Positions 46,260 to 55,775 of a stretch of 64,000 bases of DNA are shown one piece after another (the stretch's first letter is position 1; each line of letters begins with the position of its first letter). Below the pieces are notes generated by a model that was not told the DNA's origin, searched no databases, and was given only the letters and a program-made list of their open reading frames with translations. Source of the DNA: Rhodobacteraceae bacterium NBU2976. Lineage in GTDB: Bacteria > Pseudomonadota > Alphaproteobacteria > Rhodobacterales > Rhodobacteraceae. The stretch lies in assembly GCA_023630215.1 (NCBI GenBank), contig JALPRQ010000001.1, positions 1,860,001 to 1,924,000 on the forward strand. The letters run 5' to 3'. The translations under genes were made by a program, and so were the position numbers.

Positions 46260-47450
46260 ATGCTGCCGACCATCACCCAGACGCCACGCGATCCAGATTT
46301 TATTCAGAACCCCTACCCCTTCTACCACCGCGTGCGGGATAAAGGCTCCTTCGTCATGTGGTCAGATTACGGCTGGCCGTGTTCCGCGACCTATGCGGTG
46401 GTCAATACCATCCTGCGCGACCGCCGATTTGGGCGCGAGGCCCCTGAAGGGTTCGTCCCAAACCGTGCGCCTCACACCAAACCGTTTTATGATTTCGAAG
46501 CCCTGTCCATTCTGGAACGTGAACCACCCTATCATACCCGCATCCGAAAACTGCTGGTCCGTGCCTTCACCAATCGTGAAATTGCCGCAATGGAACCCCA
46601 AATCGCGGCGCTGTCACACGAACTGATCGACGCGCTGCCCGCCGGTCAGGCCGATCTGTTGCCCGCATTTTGCGAAAAAATCCCCATCGTCATCATCTGC
46701 CGCTTGCTTGGCGTTCCCGAGGAAATGGCGGATCAGCTTTTGCGATGGTCTCACGACATGGTCGCCATGTATCAGGCCCGCCGCGACCGGGCTGTCGAAG
46801 ATGCGGCAGTCAAGGCGACGCTCGACTTCTCCGCCTTCATCCGCACCTATATTGACCAGCGCCGCAGCACACCGCGCGAGGATCTGATCTCGCGCCTTAT
46901 CGCCGCCGAGGAAGACGGCGACCACCTGTCCACTGACGAGCTGATCACCACCTGTATCCTGCTGCTGAATGCCGGGCATGAAGCCACCGTGCATTCCCTT
47001 GCCAACGCGGTAAAACTGCTTTTGGAAACCGGGACCAAACCCGCTGACGCCTTCGCCGACGACGACCAGACATTGCGCACTGTTGATGAAACCTTGCGCT
47101 TTGATCCACCCCTCCACATGTTCACCCGCTACGCGATGGAGGATGTGGAGCTGTTCGGGCACACCTTCAAGCAAGGCGATGTGATCGGCCTTCTGCTGGC
47201 CGGTGCGAACCGCGACCCGGCAAAATACCCCGACCCTGACCACTTCAATATCCATGGCAATCCTGCTGGCCACACCTCCTTCGGGGCGGGTCTACATTTC
47301 TGCATTGGTGCGCCATTGGCGCGTTTGGAAATGGCGGTCGCATTGCCCATCCTGTTCGACCGATTGCCCGCGCTTGCGCTTGCAGAAACACCGCACTATG
47401 CCGACCGTTACCATTTCCACGGGCTTGAACGCCTGCTATGCACCTATTGA
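46260..47450 (+). CDS. Cytochrome P450
   Basis: A 396-residue soluble bacterial P450. The heme thiolate is Cys348 in FGAGLHFCIGAPLARLE, the K-helix ExxR is Glu277-Arg280 (ETLR), and the I-helix oxygen groove is LLNAGHEATVHS, with the acid/alcohol pair AGHEAT. Members hydroxylate varied small molecules. No ferredoxin or reductase gene is beside it. The stop is one base before the mazG start, suggesting co-transcription. Substrate unknown. Confidence 0.92.
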   Translation: MLPTITQTPRDPDFIQNPYPFYHRVRDKGSFVMWSDYGWPCSATYAVVNTILRDRRFGREAPEGFVPNRAPHTKPFYDFEALSILEREPPYHTRIRKLLVRAFTNREIAAMEPQIAALSHELIDALPAGQADLLPAFCEKIPIVIICRLLGVPEEMADQLLRWSHDMVAMYQARRDRAVEDAAVKATLDFSAFIRTYIDQRRSTPREDLISRLIAAEEDGDHLSTDELITTCILLLNAGHEATVHSLANAVKLLLETGTKPADAFADDDQTLRTVDETLRFDPPLHMFTRYAMEDVELFGHTFKQGDVIGLLLAGANRDPAKYPDPDHFNIHGNPAGHTSFGAGLHFCIGAPLARLEMAVALPILFDRLPALALAETPHYADRYHFHGLERLLCTY

Positions 47451-47451
47451 T

Positions 47452-48300
47452 ATGACTGACATCCCGATCTCCGCTCGCCCTTTGCCCACCGATACGTCCG
47501 ACACGCTGGTCCATGACCCTGACGGCGGCCTGCCGCGCCTGTTGGAAATCATGCGGCGCTTGCGCGACCCCAAAACCGGGTGCCCGTGGGACATCGAACA
47601 GGATTTTTCCACCATCGCCCCCTACACGATCGAGGAAGCCTATGAAGTCGCAGACGCCATCGACTCTGGCGATATGGACCATCTGCGCGACGAATTGGGC
47701 GATCTGCTGCTGCAAACCGTCTACCATTCCCAAATGGCGGAAGAGGCCGGGCATTTTGCCTTTCAGGACATCGTGAAAGCGATCTCGGACAAAATGGTTC
47801 ATCGTCACCCACATGTTTTCGGTGATGAATCCCGCGATAAATCCGCCGAACAGCAGGTCGCCGACTGGGAAAAGGTCAAAGCGGCAGAACGAAAGGGCAA
47901 GGCAACCTCTGTTCTCGACGGCGTGACCCCCGGTTTGCCTGCCCTGACCCGCGCCGTCAAACTGCAGAATCGGGCCGCTCGCGTCGGCTTCGATTGGCCC
48001 GACGCCAGCCACGTCATCGCCAAAATCATCGAAGAATCACGCGAACTGGAACAGGCCCGCGACACAGAAACCCCGGAACGGATGGAGGAGGAGTTCGGCG
48101 ACCTTCTGTTTGTCATCGCCAATCTGGCGCGCCATCTAAAGATCGATCCCGAAGCGGCGCTGCGCAAGGCCAATGCCAAATTTACACGCCGTTTCAATGG
48201 CGTAGAACGTGAACTTGAAGCTATCGACAAGACCCCATCCCAATCCAACCTCGCCGAAATGGACGCATTATGGGACAAAGTCAAAGCCTCGGAAAAATAA
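47452..48300 (+). CDS. mazG: Nucleoside triphosphate pyrophosphohydrolase
   Basis: A 282-residue MazG with two related domains. Domain 1 includes CPWDIEQDFSTIAPYTIEEAYE and DELGDLLLQTVYHSQMAE (quoted in part), with the Glu/Asp metal ligands. Domain 2 repeats the pattern as IIEESRELEQA and EEEFGDLLFVIANLARH. It hydrolyses NTPs, including damaged ones, to NMP and PPi, and in some bacteria modulates ppGpp. The ATG at 47452 is two bases after the P450 stop. Confidence 0.93.
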   Translation: MTDIPISARPLPTDTSDTLVHDPDGGLPRLLEIMRRLRDPKTGCPWDIEQDFSTIAPYTIEEAYEVADAIDSGDMDHLRDELGDLLLQTVYHSQMAEEAGHFAFQDIVKAISDKMVHRHPHVFGDESRDKSAEQQVADWEKVKAAERKGKATSVLDGVTPGLPALTRAVKLQNRAARVGFDWPDASHVIAKIIEESRELEQARDTETPERMEEEFGDLLFVIANLARHLKIDPEAALRKANAKFTRRFNGVERELEAIDKTPSQSNLAEMDALWDKVKASEK

Positions 48301-48304
48301 TTCC

Positions 48305-48351
48305 GATTGTTTTAATCAGCTATTGACCTGATTGTTTTAGTCGGATTATCT
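48305..48351 (+). promoter_or_regulatory. Promoter with duplicated operator-like 13-mer before the iron-binding protein gene
   Basis: TTGACC (48323-48328), a 17-base spacer and TTATCT (48346-48351) form a sigma-70-like promoter. GATTGTTTTAATC (48305-48317) and GATTGTTTTAGTC (48330-48342) are direct repeats 25 bp apart; the second lies in the spacer, where a bound repressor would block RNA polymerase. Confidence 0.5.
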
Positions 48352-48377
48352 CCGCCTCGTAACAAACGGAGGCAATC

Positions 48378-49370
48378 ATGCTAAAACATACCGTCCTCGC
48401 CATGCTGCTGGCCACGCCTGCACTCGCCGACATCAATATCTATTCCACCCGCCAGCCCGACTTGATCGACCCAATCCTTCAGGCCTTCACCGAAGAAACT
48501 GGTATCGTAGTCAACACCGCCTTCATCGAAGGCGGCCTGATTGAGCGGCTAGAGGCCGAGGGCACCCGCTCTCCCGCTGATCTGGTCCTGACGGTGGACA
48601 TCGCGAACCTCAGCGCAATTGCGAATGCCGGTCTGACCCAATCGCTGGAAAGCGAAACGGTCAACGCGAACATTCCAGCCGAATTCCGGGATACGAATGG
48701 CCTCTGGATCGGCCTGACATCCCGCGCCCGGATCGTTTATGCCTCCAAAGAGCGCGTGGACCCCTCCGAAGTGACCTCTTACGAGGATCTCGTCGACCCG
48801 AAATGGGAAGGCCGCATCTGTATCCGCTCGGGTCTGCACAATTACAACATCGCCCTCTTGTCTTCGATGATCGCCCATCACGGCGCGGAAGAGGCCGAAG
48901 CCTGGCTAACCGGTCTCAAGGCTAACCTCGCCCATAAACCGCAGGGGAATGACCGTGCACAGGTCAAATCGATCTGGGCGGGCGAATGTGACATCGCCAT
49001 TGGAAACACCTATTACATGGGCCTGATGCTGTCCGATCCCGAACAGGCAGAATGGGCAAATAGCGTGAACGTTCTGTTCCCAATCATCGGTGGCGAGGGT
49101 GCCCACGTGAACCTGTCCGGGGTTGCGCTGACCGCCAACGCCCCGAACAAGGACGAAGCGATTCAATTGATCGAATATCTGACCTCCGATGCTGCGCAGT
49201 CGCTTTATGCCGAACTCAACTATGAATACCCGTTGAACCCTGCCGTCAGCCCGTCAGAACTGGTACAAAGCTGGGGCACATTCACCGCCGACAGCATGTC
49301 GCTCAGTGAAATCGCGAAACACCGCGCCGAGGCAATCCGCATCGTAGAACGCGTGAACTTCGACGAGTAA
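48378..49370 (+). CDS. Iron(III) ABC transporter substrate-binding protein
   Basis: A 330-residue FbpA/FutA-type periplasmic binding protein with a Sec signal (LAMLLATPALA). Typical features are NIYSTRQPDLIDPIL, Tyr residues in GNTYYMGLM that bind ferric iron, and the NVLFPIIGGEGAHVNLSGVA core. No permease or ATPase gene is adjacent, so it is an orphan or works with a distant transporter. Its promoter carries a duplicated 13-mer. A terminator follows. Iron is the family inference; thiamine or other binders share the fold. Confidence 0.9.
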   Translation: MLKHTVLAMLLATPALADINIYSTRQPDLIDPILQAFTEETGIVVNTAFIEGGLIERLEAEGTRSPADLVLTVDIANLSAIANAGLTQSLESETVNANIPAEFRDTNGLWIGLTSRARIVYASKERVDPSEVTSYEDLVDPKWEGRICIRSGLHNYNIALLSSMIAHHGAEEAEAWLTGLKANLAHKPQGNDRAQVKSIWAGECDIAIGNTYYMGLMLSDPEQAEWANSVNVLFPIIGGEGAHVNLSGVALTANAPNKDEAIQLIEYLTSDAAQSLYAELNYEYPLNPAVSPSELVQSWGTFTADSMSLSEIAKHRAEAIRIVERVNFDE

Positions 49371-49389
49371 GAAACTCTAATTAAAAGGT

Positions 49390-49414
49390 AAAGGCCCGCA
49401 TTACGCGGGCCTTT
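49390..49414. terminator. Bidirectional terminator after the iron-binding protein gene
   Basis: AAAGGCCCGC/GCGGGCCTTT pair perfectly around a 5-base loop, 19 bases after the stop and close to the end of the convergent GST gene. Confidence 0.85.
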
Positions 49415-49421
49415 ATTGCGT

Positions 49422-50120
49422 TTACGGGTACATAGCCGAAACACCGCGCGCAACATAATCGCTAAGGGTGGCATTTTCCGTCACCAACACGGAAATCGGC
49501 GTTGTTGTGGGTGAACTCGCCTGCGCTTGAAGCATCGGGACAACCGACATATCCGCCGCCGTCGGCGTATCCCCGAACAGAAACGGCTTGCCATCCAGCA
49601 GCGTTTCAATAGCGGCCAAATCCTTGGCCGCCCGATCTGCACGTTCCTGCACCGAATGCCGTCCCATCCCCTGCCCATTCACATTCGCGATCGCCTGTTT
49701 ACGGATTTTACTGGTCACGAATTTGAACAGGGGTTTGGGGATCTGACCAAACAAGGCCCGCCGCGTCACCTCCCAGTTTTCATCATTCAGCCAGCGATTG
49801 CAGACCAAAATGAAATAGAGGTTTTCCTCAACCATTCGGATCACAGCGCGTGACACGGCGCGCTGCTGCGCCGTCAGCCCTTCGTCAAAATCGATGCCAT
49901 AATGTGCTTCCAGATGATCGCGGATTTGATCACTGTCCGGGATCAACTTGTCCCCGTCACTAAGCACCGGCAGCTTTCGTTTTGGCGTGAATCGTGGGTC
50001 GCTGGAAACCTCCGGTTGCCACGCCAACCCGGACGCTTTCATCAGGCACATGGCCTTGACGCAGAACGGGCTTGCGGTTGGGGCGCCAAAGGCTGCGGGA
50101 TATACAATTAGCGTCAGCAT
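49422..50120 (-). CDS. Glutathione S-transferase family protein
   Basis: A 232-residue two-domain GST-like protein. The N-terminal thioredoxin-like half contains PTASPFCVKAMCLMKASGL and KRKLPVLSDGDKLIPDSDQI, the cis-Pro and the Ser/Asp glutathione contacts. The C-terminal half is helical, with a late ADMSVVP stretch. GAGGAGAAGATC precedes the ATG at 50120. It is divergent from a WYL regulator. Function unknown; detoxification is a family expectation. Confidence 0.85.
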   Translation of the reverse strand: MLTLIVYPAAFGAPTASPFCVKAMCLMKASGLAWQPEVSSDPRFTPKRKLPVLSDGDKLIPDSDQIRDHLEAHYGIDFDEGLTAQQRAVSRAVIRMVEENLYFILVCNRWLNDENWEVTRRALFGQIPKPLFKFVTSKIRKQAIANVNGQGMGRHSVQERADRAAKDLAAIETLLDGKPFLFGDTPTAADMSVVPMLQAQASSPTTTPISVLVTENATLSDYVARGVSAMYP

Positions 50121-50200
50121 GATCTTCTCCTCTTTGCTGTCGCCATCTTTTGGCATAACCTGTTGCCAGTTTTTGTCATCAGGTTGCGCTAAGGTGAAAT

Positions 50201-50893
50201 ATGTCCCGCTCCGAACGCCTGCTTCAGCTTATGCAATTGCTGCGCACCCTGCCTGCCCCCGTGCTGGCGCGTGATCTGGCGGCGGAACTGGGCGTATCGC
50301 GCCGCTCCATCTATCGCGACATTGGCAGCCTTCGCGCCCAAGGTGCCGTGATTGATGGCGAGGCAGGCTATGGTTTCACCATTGTCGAGGACCCAGCCCT
50401 CCCCCCGATGATGTTTTCGCCTGATGAGATGGAGGCATTAATTCTGGGCCTGCGCGAGGTTGATGAAATCGGCGATCCGGTTCTGGCCTCTGCCGCCAGA
50501 AACGCGCTGTCAAAACTCCGTGCCTGTCTGCCCGATCGCATCCGCCAGCAGATGGAGCACAGCTTCCTTCACGCCAAACGCTTCGCCCCGCGCCCGGTGA
50601 TCACCATCGACATGCCCGCCTTGCGCCAAGCGATGCGCGACGAAATCGCGGTCGACATCACCTATACCGACAAATTCAACGCCCCCAGCCAGCGCCGCAT
50701 CCTGCCGCTCTCGATTATTTATATGGAAAGCGCCTTGGTCCTGACCGCCTGGTGCAAATCGCGTCAGGATTTTCGCGCCTTCCGTATCGACCGGATCAGC
50801 CAATGCACAAAAAGCGACGAGAGCTTTCGCCCTCGCCGCGTGCCGCTGATGCGGGAAAGTCAGAATTATTATCGCGCCAAGGGTCTTAAGTAA
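50201..50893 (+). CDS. WYL-domain (YafY-type) transcriptional regulator
   Basis: A 230-residue protein with an N-terminal HTH (LLQLMQLLRTLPAPVLARDL and VSRRSIYRDIGSLRAQGAVI) and a C-terminal WYL-type domain (ITYTDKFNAPSQRRILPLSI, then ALVLTAWCKSRQDFRAFRIDRI, in part). It may control the divergent GST gene, 80 bases away. The end overlaps the convergent oxidoreductase gene by 8 bases. The ligand is unknown. Confidence 0.88.
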   Translation: MSRSERLLQLMQLLRTLPAPVLARDLAAELGVSRRSIYRDIGSLRAQGAVIDGEAGYGFTIVEDPALPPMMFSPDEMEALILGLREVDEIGDPVLASAARNALSKLRACLPDRIRQQMEHSFLHAKRFAPRPVITIDMPALRQAMRDEIAVDITYTDKFNAPSQRRILPLSIIYMESALVLTAWCKSRQDFRAFRIDRISQCTKSDESFRPRRVPLMRESQNYYRAKGLK

Positions 50894-51827
50894 CCCGAAT
50901 GACCACATTCCCGACCTTGTGCCCTGTATCAACATGGGCATGTGCCTCGGCAATGTCTTCCAGCGGGTAGCTGCGATCTATCACAGCTTTGAATTTACCC
51001 GCCTCGATCAGATCGTTGAAGAATGCCAGATCATCGGCGGTTTCCTTCATCACGCCCGCGATGGCCCTTTTGTTAAGCACCGCCTTGATGGTGCCGCCAA
51101 GCCCGGCTGCAGCCAGTGCAAACCGCCCGTTTGGGGTCAGTGACGCGATGGCTTTGCCAAAATCCGCCTTACCCACTGTGTCGAGGATCACGTCATATCT
51201 GACGCCGCGGTTGGCGAAATCCTCGACCGTATAATCGATCACTTCGTCTGCCCCAAGGCTGCGCATCAGGTTAGCGTTTCGCCCGCTCGACACTGTTGTG
51301 ACATGGGCGCCGAAATATTTGGCAATCTGCACCGCCGCTGTCCCAATCGCCCCCGAGCCGCCGTAAATCAGCACCCGCTGACCACTGGCAATCCCCGCCT
51401 GACGAAGGAAATACAGCGCCGTGTTGCCACCAAACGGCACGGCGGCGGCCTCTTCATGGCTGATCCCGGTGGGTTTCGGGGCAATCACACCATCCGCTGG
51501 CAGGACCAGATATTCCGCATGGGCCCCAAACCGCATGCCCGTCGTGCCATAGATTTCATCGCCGACCGCGAATTTTGTTACCCCTTCTCCAACCGCGCTA
51601 ACAACGCCCGAGAATACAAACCCCTGGACTTGACTGCGCAGATGTTTCCATCCGAAGATCAACTTCATGATCCAAGGATCAGCACGGCGCATCCGGGCAT
51701 CGCCCGACGAAACGGCGGTGGCGTGAACCTTGATTTGAATCTCGCCAGCCTTGGGCGAAGGGGTTGCAATTTCGCGCAGTTTAAGAAGGTCCGGTGCGCC
51801 ATAACCTGTGTGAATAATCGCTTTCAT
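50886..51827 (-). CDS. Zinc-independent quinone oxidoreductase-like MDR enzyme
   Basis: A 313-residue medium-chain dehydrogenase. It starts MKAIIHTGYGAPDLLKL, with a nucleotide-binding motif YGGSGAIGTAAVQIAKYFGA near residues 145-165. The catalytic-zinc ligands are not preserved, so it is of the quinone-oxidoreductase or enoyl-reductase type using NADPH. GGAGAGA precedes the ATG at 51827. It is 11 bases after the DUF4386 gene and probably co-transcribed with it, under the LysR regulator next door. Confidence 0.85.
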   Translation of the reverse strand: MKAIIHTGYGAPDLLKLREIATPSPKAGEIQIKVHATAVSSGDARMRRADPWIMKLIFGWKHLRSQVQGFVFSGVVSAVGEGVTKFAVGDEIYGTTGMRFGAHAEYLVLPADGVIAPKPTGISHEEAAAVPFGGNTALYFLRQAGIASGQRVLIYGGSGAIGTAAVQIAKYFGAHVTTVSSGRNANLMRSLGADEVIDYTVEDFANRGVRYDVILDTVGKADFGKAIASLTPNGRFALAAAGLGGTIKAVLNKRAIAGVMKETADDLAFFNDLIEAGKFKAVIDRSYPLEDIAEAHAHVDTGHKVGNVVIRVT

Positions 51828-51838
51828 TTCTCTCTCCA

Positions 51839-52528
51839 TCACTTTGATTTAATGCCGAAAATGATCAGCCACAGGGCGAAGGAAACCTCACCAATCGTGA
51901 CAATCGTCAGCAGGATTACCTCCAGCCAATCAAGGCCGGTAAAGGTGGGCGTCACCAGCCCGGTGACCGCGTCCAGCAGGTAACCGAAAGACCCAATCGC
52001 CATGGCCCAGCCCAATAGTGTCGGGGTGCGCGGGAAGCGGATGACCAGTGCGCCAAGGATCACGAGGTGCAGGAAGAAGAACAGCTCCCAGATCTTCACG
52101 CCGATATGGTGGGTTTCGGTCGCCAGTAACGTAAATGCATCCAATTGGTCTCGTGGCAGCGCGCTCAGATACCCCTCACCGCCCGCAAAACTCAGCGTCA
52201 GGAAGGTAAAAAACAGCATGGTCGACATAATCGCCACCATCATCAGGCGCGAGGCCGTGGCGATCCCCGCCAGCGTCGGGCTGACACCGCGAAACATGTG
52301 GAACAGCATGATCGACACGGCGACCTCGACCAGCAGGACGATCATCTCACCAATCTGACCCAGCGCGTATAGACCGCGATTATCCATGATGTTGGCAACA
52401 GTGGCCGCGGGGTCACCCGCCACGTCCACAACGCTTGGCACATAGGCGATTGCAAAGCCGCCCGCCACGGCTATGACGAAATAGCCGATCCCGGCCCAAC
52501 GCCCATAAGTCTTTGTATAGTCTTGCAT
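51839..52528 (-). CDS. DUF4386 family membrane protein
   Basis: A 229-residue integral membrane protein with six helices; stretches such as EMIVLLVEVAVSIMLFHMF and LEVILLTIVTIGEVSFALWL appear. The opening YGRWAGIGYFVIAVAGGFAI with VANI is typical of DUF4386. Function unknown. It is paired with the MDR oxidoreductase gene and divergent from lysR. Confidence 0.78.
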   Translation of the reverse strand: MQDYTKTYGRWAGIGYFVIAVAGGFAIAYVPSVVDVAGDPAATVANIMDNRGLYALGQIGEMIVLLVEVAVSIMLFHMFRGVSPTLAGIATASRLMMVAIMSTMLFFTFLTLSFAGGEGYLSALPRDQLDAFTLLATETHHIGVKIWELFFFLHLVILGALVIRFPRTPTLLGWAMAIGSFGYLLDAVTGLVTPTFTGLDWLEVILLTIVTIGEVSFALWLIIFGIKSK

Positions 52529-52675
52529 ATCCCTCTCCTTTCAGCAGACAAGCCGGACCCGTTCCCAGAAGGCACCATTGCCGCCCGGGTGATTTCGATC
52601 CGTTCATTTCGGATATGCAGAAAGGTTTACCCGTGCCGGACATATAAATAAATTGACGAAATCTGTCTTTTTGAT

Positions 52676-53584
52676 ATGCAAAAACGCATGGATTGGAGAT
52701 CGGTAAATTTCGACTGGAACCGCGCCCGCGCGTTCTTGGTAACGGCAGAGGAAGGGTCCCTGTCCGCCGCCGCCCGCGCGCTTGGTATGACGCAGCCGAC
52801 TTTGGGCCGACAGGTCGACGCGTTGGAACAGGAACTCGGCCTCGTGCTGTTCGAACGCACCGGGCGCGGCCTCACCCTCACCCCCAGCGGCACCGAACTT
52901 CTCGATCATGTCCGCGCCATGGGCGAGGCGGCGAACCGCGTCAGCCTGTCCGCCACGGGGCAATCGCAGTCAGTTGTGGGGACCGTCAGCATCGCATGCA
53001 GCGACACCTATGGCGAGCACCTGCTTCCCCCCTTCCTCAAACGCATCCGTGCCGAACAGCCCGGCATCCGCATTCAAGTGGTGACATCAAATCAAGCCAG
53101 CGACTTGCGGCGGCGCGAGGCGGACATCGCCATCCGCAACTTTCGCCCCACCGAACCCGATCTGATCGCCAAGAAAATCCGCGACGTCGAAGCCCGGCTT
53201 TACGCCACGCCTGCCTATTTAGATGAAATCGGCACCCCCAAAACCCCTTACGACCTGCGCAAGGCGACCTTCATCGACATTGCGACAGATGACGGCTACC
53301 AGCAGGCGCTGAAAGCGTGGGGCTTTGATCTGGCAAAGGACAATTTCCCGCTCCAAACCAGCAGTTTCCCCACCATGTGGGCCATGGTGCGCGCGGGCCT
53401 TGGCATCGGTGTCATCGACAGCCTTGTCGGCGACAATGACCCGCTCACCACCCGCGTGCTGCCCGATCACCCGCCGCTCCCGTTCCCCACATGGCTGGTT
53501 GCCCATCGCGAGGTCACAACCTCCCGCCGTATCCGTTTGGTCTTTGATATATTGGGGGAAGAGATCGAAAAGGCCTATCGTTGA
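52676..53584 (+). CDS. LysR-family transcriptional regulator
   Basis: A 302-residue LysR protein. The winged HTH is FLVTAEEGSLSAAARALGMTQPTLGRQVDALEQELG (residues about 21-56, in part). The effector domain follows, with LLPPFLKRIRAEQPGI. It is divergent from the DUF4386-oxidoreductase pair with a 147-base gap, so it very likely regulates them. The start at 52676 or 12 bases on is possible. Inducer unknown. Confidence 0.9.
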   Translation: MQKRMDWRSVNFDWNRARAFLVTAEEGSLSAAARALGMTQPTLGRQVDALEQELGLVLFERTGRGLTLTPSGTELLDHVRAMGEAANRVSLSATGQSQSVVGTVSIACSDTYGEHLLPPFLKRIRAEQPGIRIQVVTSNQASDLRRREADIAIRNFRPTEPDLIAKKIRDVEARLYATPAYLDEIGTPKTPYDLRKATFIDIATDDGYQQALKAWGFDLAKDNFPLQTSSFPTMWAMVRAGLGIGVIDSLVGDNDPLTTRVLPDHPPLPFPTWLVAHREVTTSRRIRLVFDILGEEIEKAYR

Positions 53585-53745
53585 CCCCCACCCCTTGACC
53601 CCTCCGGACAAAAAACCCCACGATCTTGCGGTTCTTGCCTTGGCAAAACATTCCGAATCCGCTATATCTCAAATCCCGTGATACTAGGGATCGCGGGCTT
53701 GCGTTCCATCCATAAAAACAACGAACTTCGAGGGCTGGAACAGGC

Positions 53746-55386
53746 ATGGCGCGATTTATTTTCATTACGGGTGGTGTGGTTTCAAGCCTTGGCAAGGGTC
53801 TGGCGTCAGCGGCGCTGGGGTCGTTATTGCAGGCGCGGGGATATTCCGTCCGGTTGCGCAAGCTTGACCCCTATCTAAACGTTGACCCCGGCACGATGAG
53901 CCCGTTTGAACATGGCGAGGTGTTCGTGACCGACGACGGCGCGGAAACCGACCTCGACCTTGGCCACTACGAACGCTTCACCGGTGTTTCGGCGCGCAAG
54001 ACGGACAGCGTGTCCTCGGGCCGGATTTATTCCACAGTTCTGGAAAAAGAACGTCGCGGCGATTACCTTGGCAAAACCATTCAGGTGATCCCGCATGTGA
54101 CCAATGAAATAAAAGACTTCATCTCGATTGGCGAGGATGAGGTTGATTTCATGCTCTGCGAGATTGGCGGCACGGTCGGCGATATCGAGGGGCTCCCCTT
54201 CTTCGAAGCCATCCGTCAGTTCGCGCAGGACAAACCCCGCGGTCAATGCATTTTCATGCACCTGACGCTGCTGCCTTACATCACCGCCTCGGGCGAATTG
54301 AAAACCAAACCAACTCAGCACTCCGTCAAGGAACTGCGCTCGATCGGTATTGCGCCCGACATCCTCGTTTGCCGCTCCGAACATCCGATCCCCGATAAGG
54401 AACGCGAGAAGCTCGCGCTGTTCTGCAACGTCCGTCCTGACGCGGTCATCGCAGCCCCCGATCTCAAATCCATTTACGAGGCCCCGCTGGCCTATCACCG
54501 CGAAGGCATGGACCGCGCCGTTCTGGACGCGTTCGGACTTGAACAGAAAGCCCCCGACCTCGCGAAATGGGAGGATGTGGCCGACCGCATCTTCAACCCC
54601 GAGGGCGAGGTCAACGTCGCCATTGTGGGCAAATATGTGCAGTTAGAGGATGCCTATAAATCCATCGCCGAAGCCTTGACCCACGGTGGCATTCATAACC
54701 GCGTGAAGGTGAACGCTGAATGGATCGACTCCGAGATTTTCGAACGCGAGGACCCGACACCTTACTTGGAAAAATTCGACGCCATTCTGGTGCCCGGCGG
54801 GTTCGGTGAGCGGGGGACCGAGGGCAAGATCAAGGCCGTCAAATACGCCCGCGAACATAACATCCCGTATCTTGGCATATGCCTCGGCATGCAAATGGCG
54901 GTGATCGAGGCTGCGCGAAACCAGGCCGGGATCGCGGACGCGGGTTCCGAGGAATTCGATCACGAGGCCGGCCAACGCCGCTTCACCCCCGTCGTCTACC
55001 ACCTCAAAGAATGGCTGGAGGGCAACCGCACCATTCAGCGCGAGGTCAGCGACGATAAAGGCGGCACGATGCGGCTAGGCGCTTATAACGCCGATCTGAC
55101 CGCTGGGTCGAAGGTTGCCGGGATATACGGAGAGAGCGCAATCTCGGAACGCCACCGCCACCGTTACGAGGTCGATCTCGATTACAAATCCAAGCTCGAA
55201 GACAAGGGCCTGATCTTCTCGGGCATGTCCCCCGACGGCCGCCTGCCCGAAATCGTCGAACGCCCGGATCATCCTTGGTTCATCGGCGTCCAGTTTCACC
55301 CCGAACTGAAATCCAAACCGTTTGCACCCCATCCCCTGTTCGCCAGTTTCATCGGCGCCGCCGTCGATCAATCGCGACTGGTCTAG
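53746..55386 (+). CDS. pyrG: CTP synthase
   Basis: PyrG aminates UTP to CTP with glutamine. The 546 residues include an ATP-binding domain ([61 protein letters not shown], in part) and a C-terminal class I glutaminase with catalytic Cys in [12 protein letters not shown] and His/Glu in [11 protein letters not shown]. The ATG at 53746 follows CTGGAACAGGC. The usual secG partner is absent; a LysR gene precedes it by 161 bases. Confidence 0.97.
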   Translation: MARFIFITGGVVSSLGKGLASAALGSLLQARGYSVRLRKLDPYLNVDPGTMSPFEHGEVFVTDDGAETDLDLGHYERFTGVSARKTDSVSSGRIYSTVLEKERRGDYLGKTIQVIPHVTNEIKDFISIGEDEVDFMLCEIGGTVGDIEGLPFFEAIRQFAQDKPRGQCIFMHLTLLPYITASGELKTKPTQHSVKELRSIGIAPDILVCRSEHPIPDKEREKLALFCNVRPDAVIAAPDLKSIYEAPLAYHREGMDRAVLDAFGLEQKAPDLAKWEDVADRIFNPEGEVNVAIVGKYVQLEDAYKSIAEALTHGGIHNRVKVNAEWIDSEIFEREDPTPYLEKFDAILVPGGFGERGTEGKIKAVKYAREHNIPYLGICLGMQMAVIEAARNQAGIADAGSEEFDHEAGQRRFTPVVYHLKEWLEGNRTIQREVSDDKGGTMRLGAYNADLTAGSKVAGIYGESAISERHRHRYEVDLDYKSKLEDKGLIFSGMSPDGRLPEIVERPDHPWFIGVQFHPELKSKPFAPHPLFASFIGAAVDQSRLV

Positions 55387-55775
55387 GAAGCGGACAGCAA
55401 CCGGGCACAGGAGATAAGGGGCCGCCTAGAGGAGCCTGCCTAACCTATCCCTCTGTCCCTTTGATCCTGCATGGAAAGCCCAATTCGCGACCGAGGCATC
55501 GCCACCCTACGCGAAAGCGCCTGCCCGTTCCGCAAGAACAAATTTGTCACCACCCACCCTAAGCAGGAGGTTTGCTCCGCCCCCATCGCAGCGCCGGTTA
55601 ACCTTTTCCCGTTAACCAGAAACTCTATGCATTAAAGCTGCATGATTGCTGCATTGTTTCTGCATAAGGGAATCGACGGTTAACACGCAAAGGTTAACGT
55701 CCGATCCTACAGTCGCGGCACGCAACTTTCCGCGATCCCGCTTGCGCTGGGTCACAGGCCCTCTATATTTCCGAT
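55387..55775. other. Intergenic region after pyrG with periodic motifs
   Basis: About 390 bases with no convincing gene. The right half contains a compact array of GTTAAC pairs and phased GCAT motifs (55598-55697). A 54-codon ORF (55471-55635) with no ribosome site was not accepted. Confidence 0.5.
55598..55697. repeat. Four 11-bp-phased TGCAT motifs between two GTTAAC pairs
   Basis: TGCAT occurs with its GCAT at 55629, 55640, 55651 and 55662, spaced exactly 11 bp. GTTAAC sites lie on each side as pairs with TTAA at 55598/55612 and 55680/55694, both 14 bp apart. Regular helical spacing suggests cooperative protein binding. Function unknown. Confidence 0.65.

Noticed and set aside
53585-53745. 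secG upstream of pyrG
   Set aside because: The 161-base gap holds no ORF with a membrane protein; the usual partner is absent here.
55471-55635. 54-codon plus-strand ORF after pyrG
   Set aside because: No ribosome site, no family resemblance, and its end runs into the periodic motif array, which explains the conserved-looking bases better.
55629-55665. Phased repeats as a CRISPR array
   Set aside because: Period is 11 bp with a 5-base core; there are no spacers and no cas genes.
55598-55697. GTTAAC pairs as CtrA boxes
   Set aside because: The two TTAA halves are separated by 10 bases in both pairs rather than the 7 of the CtrA consensus.
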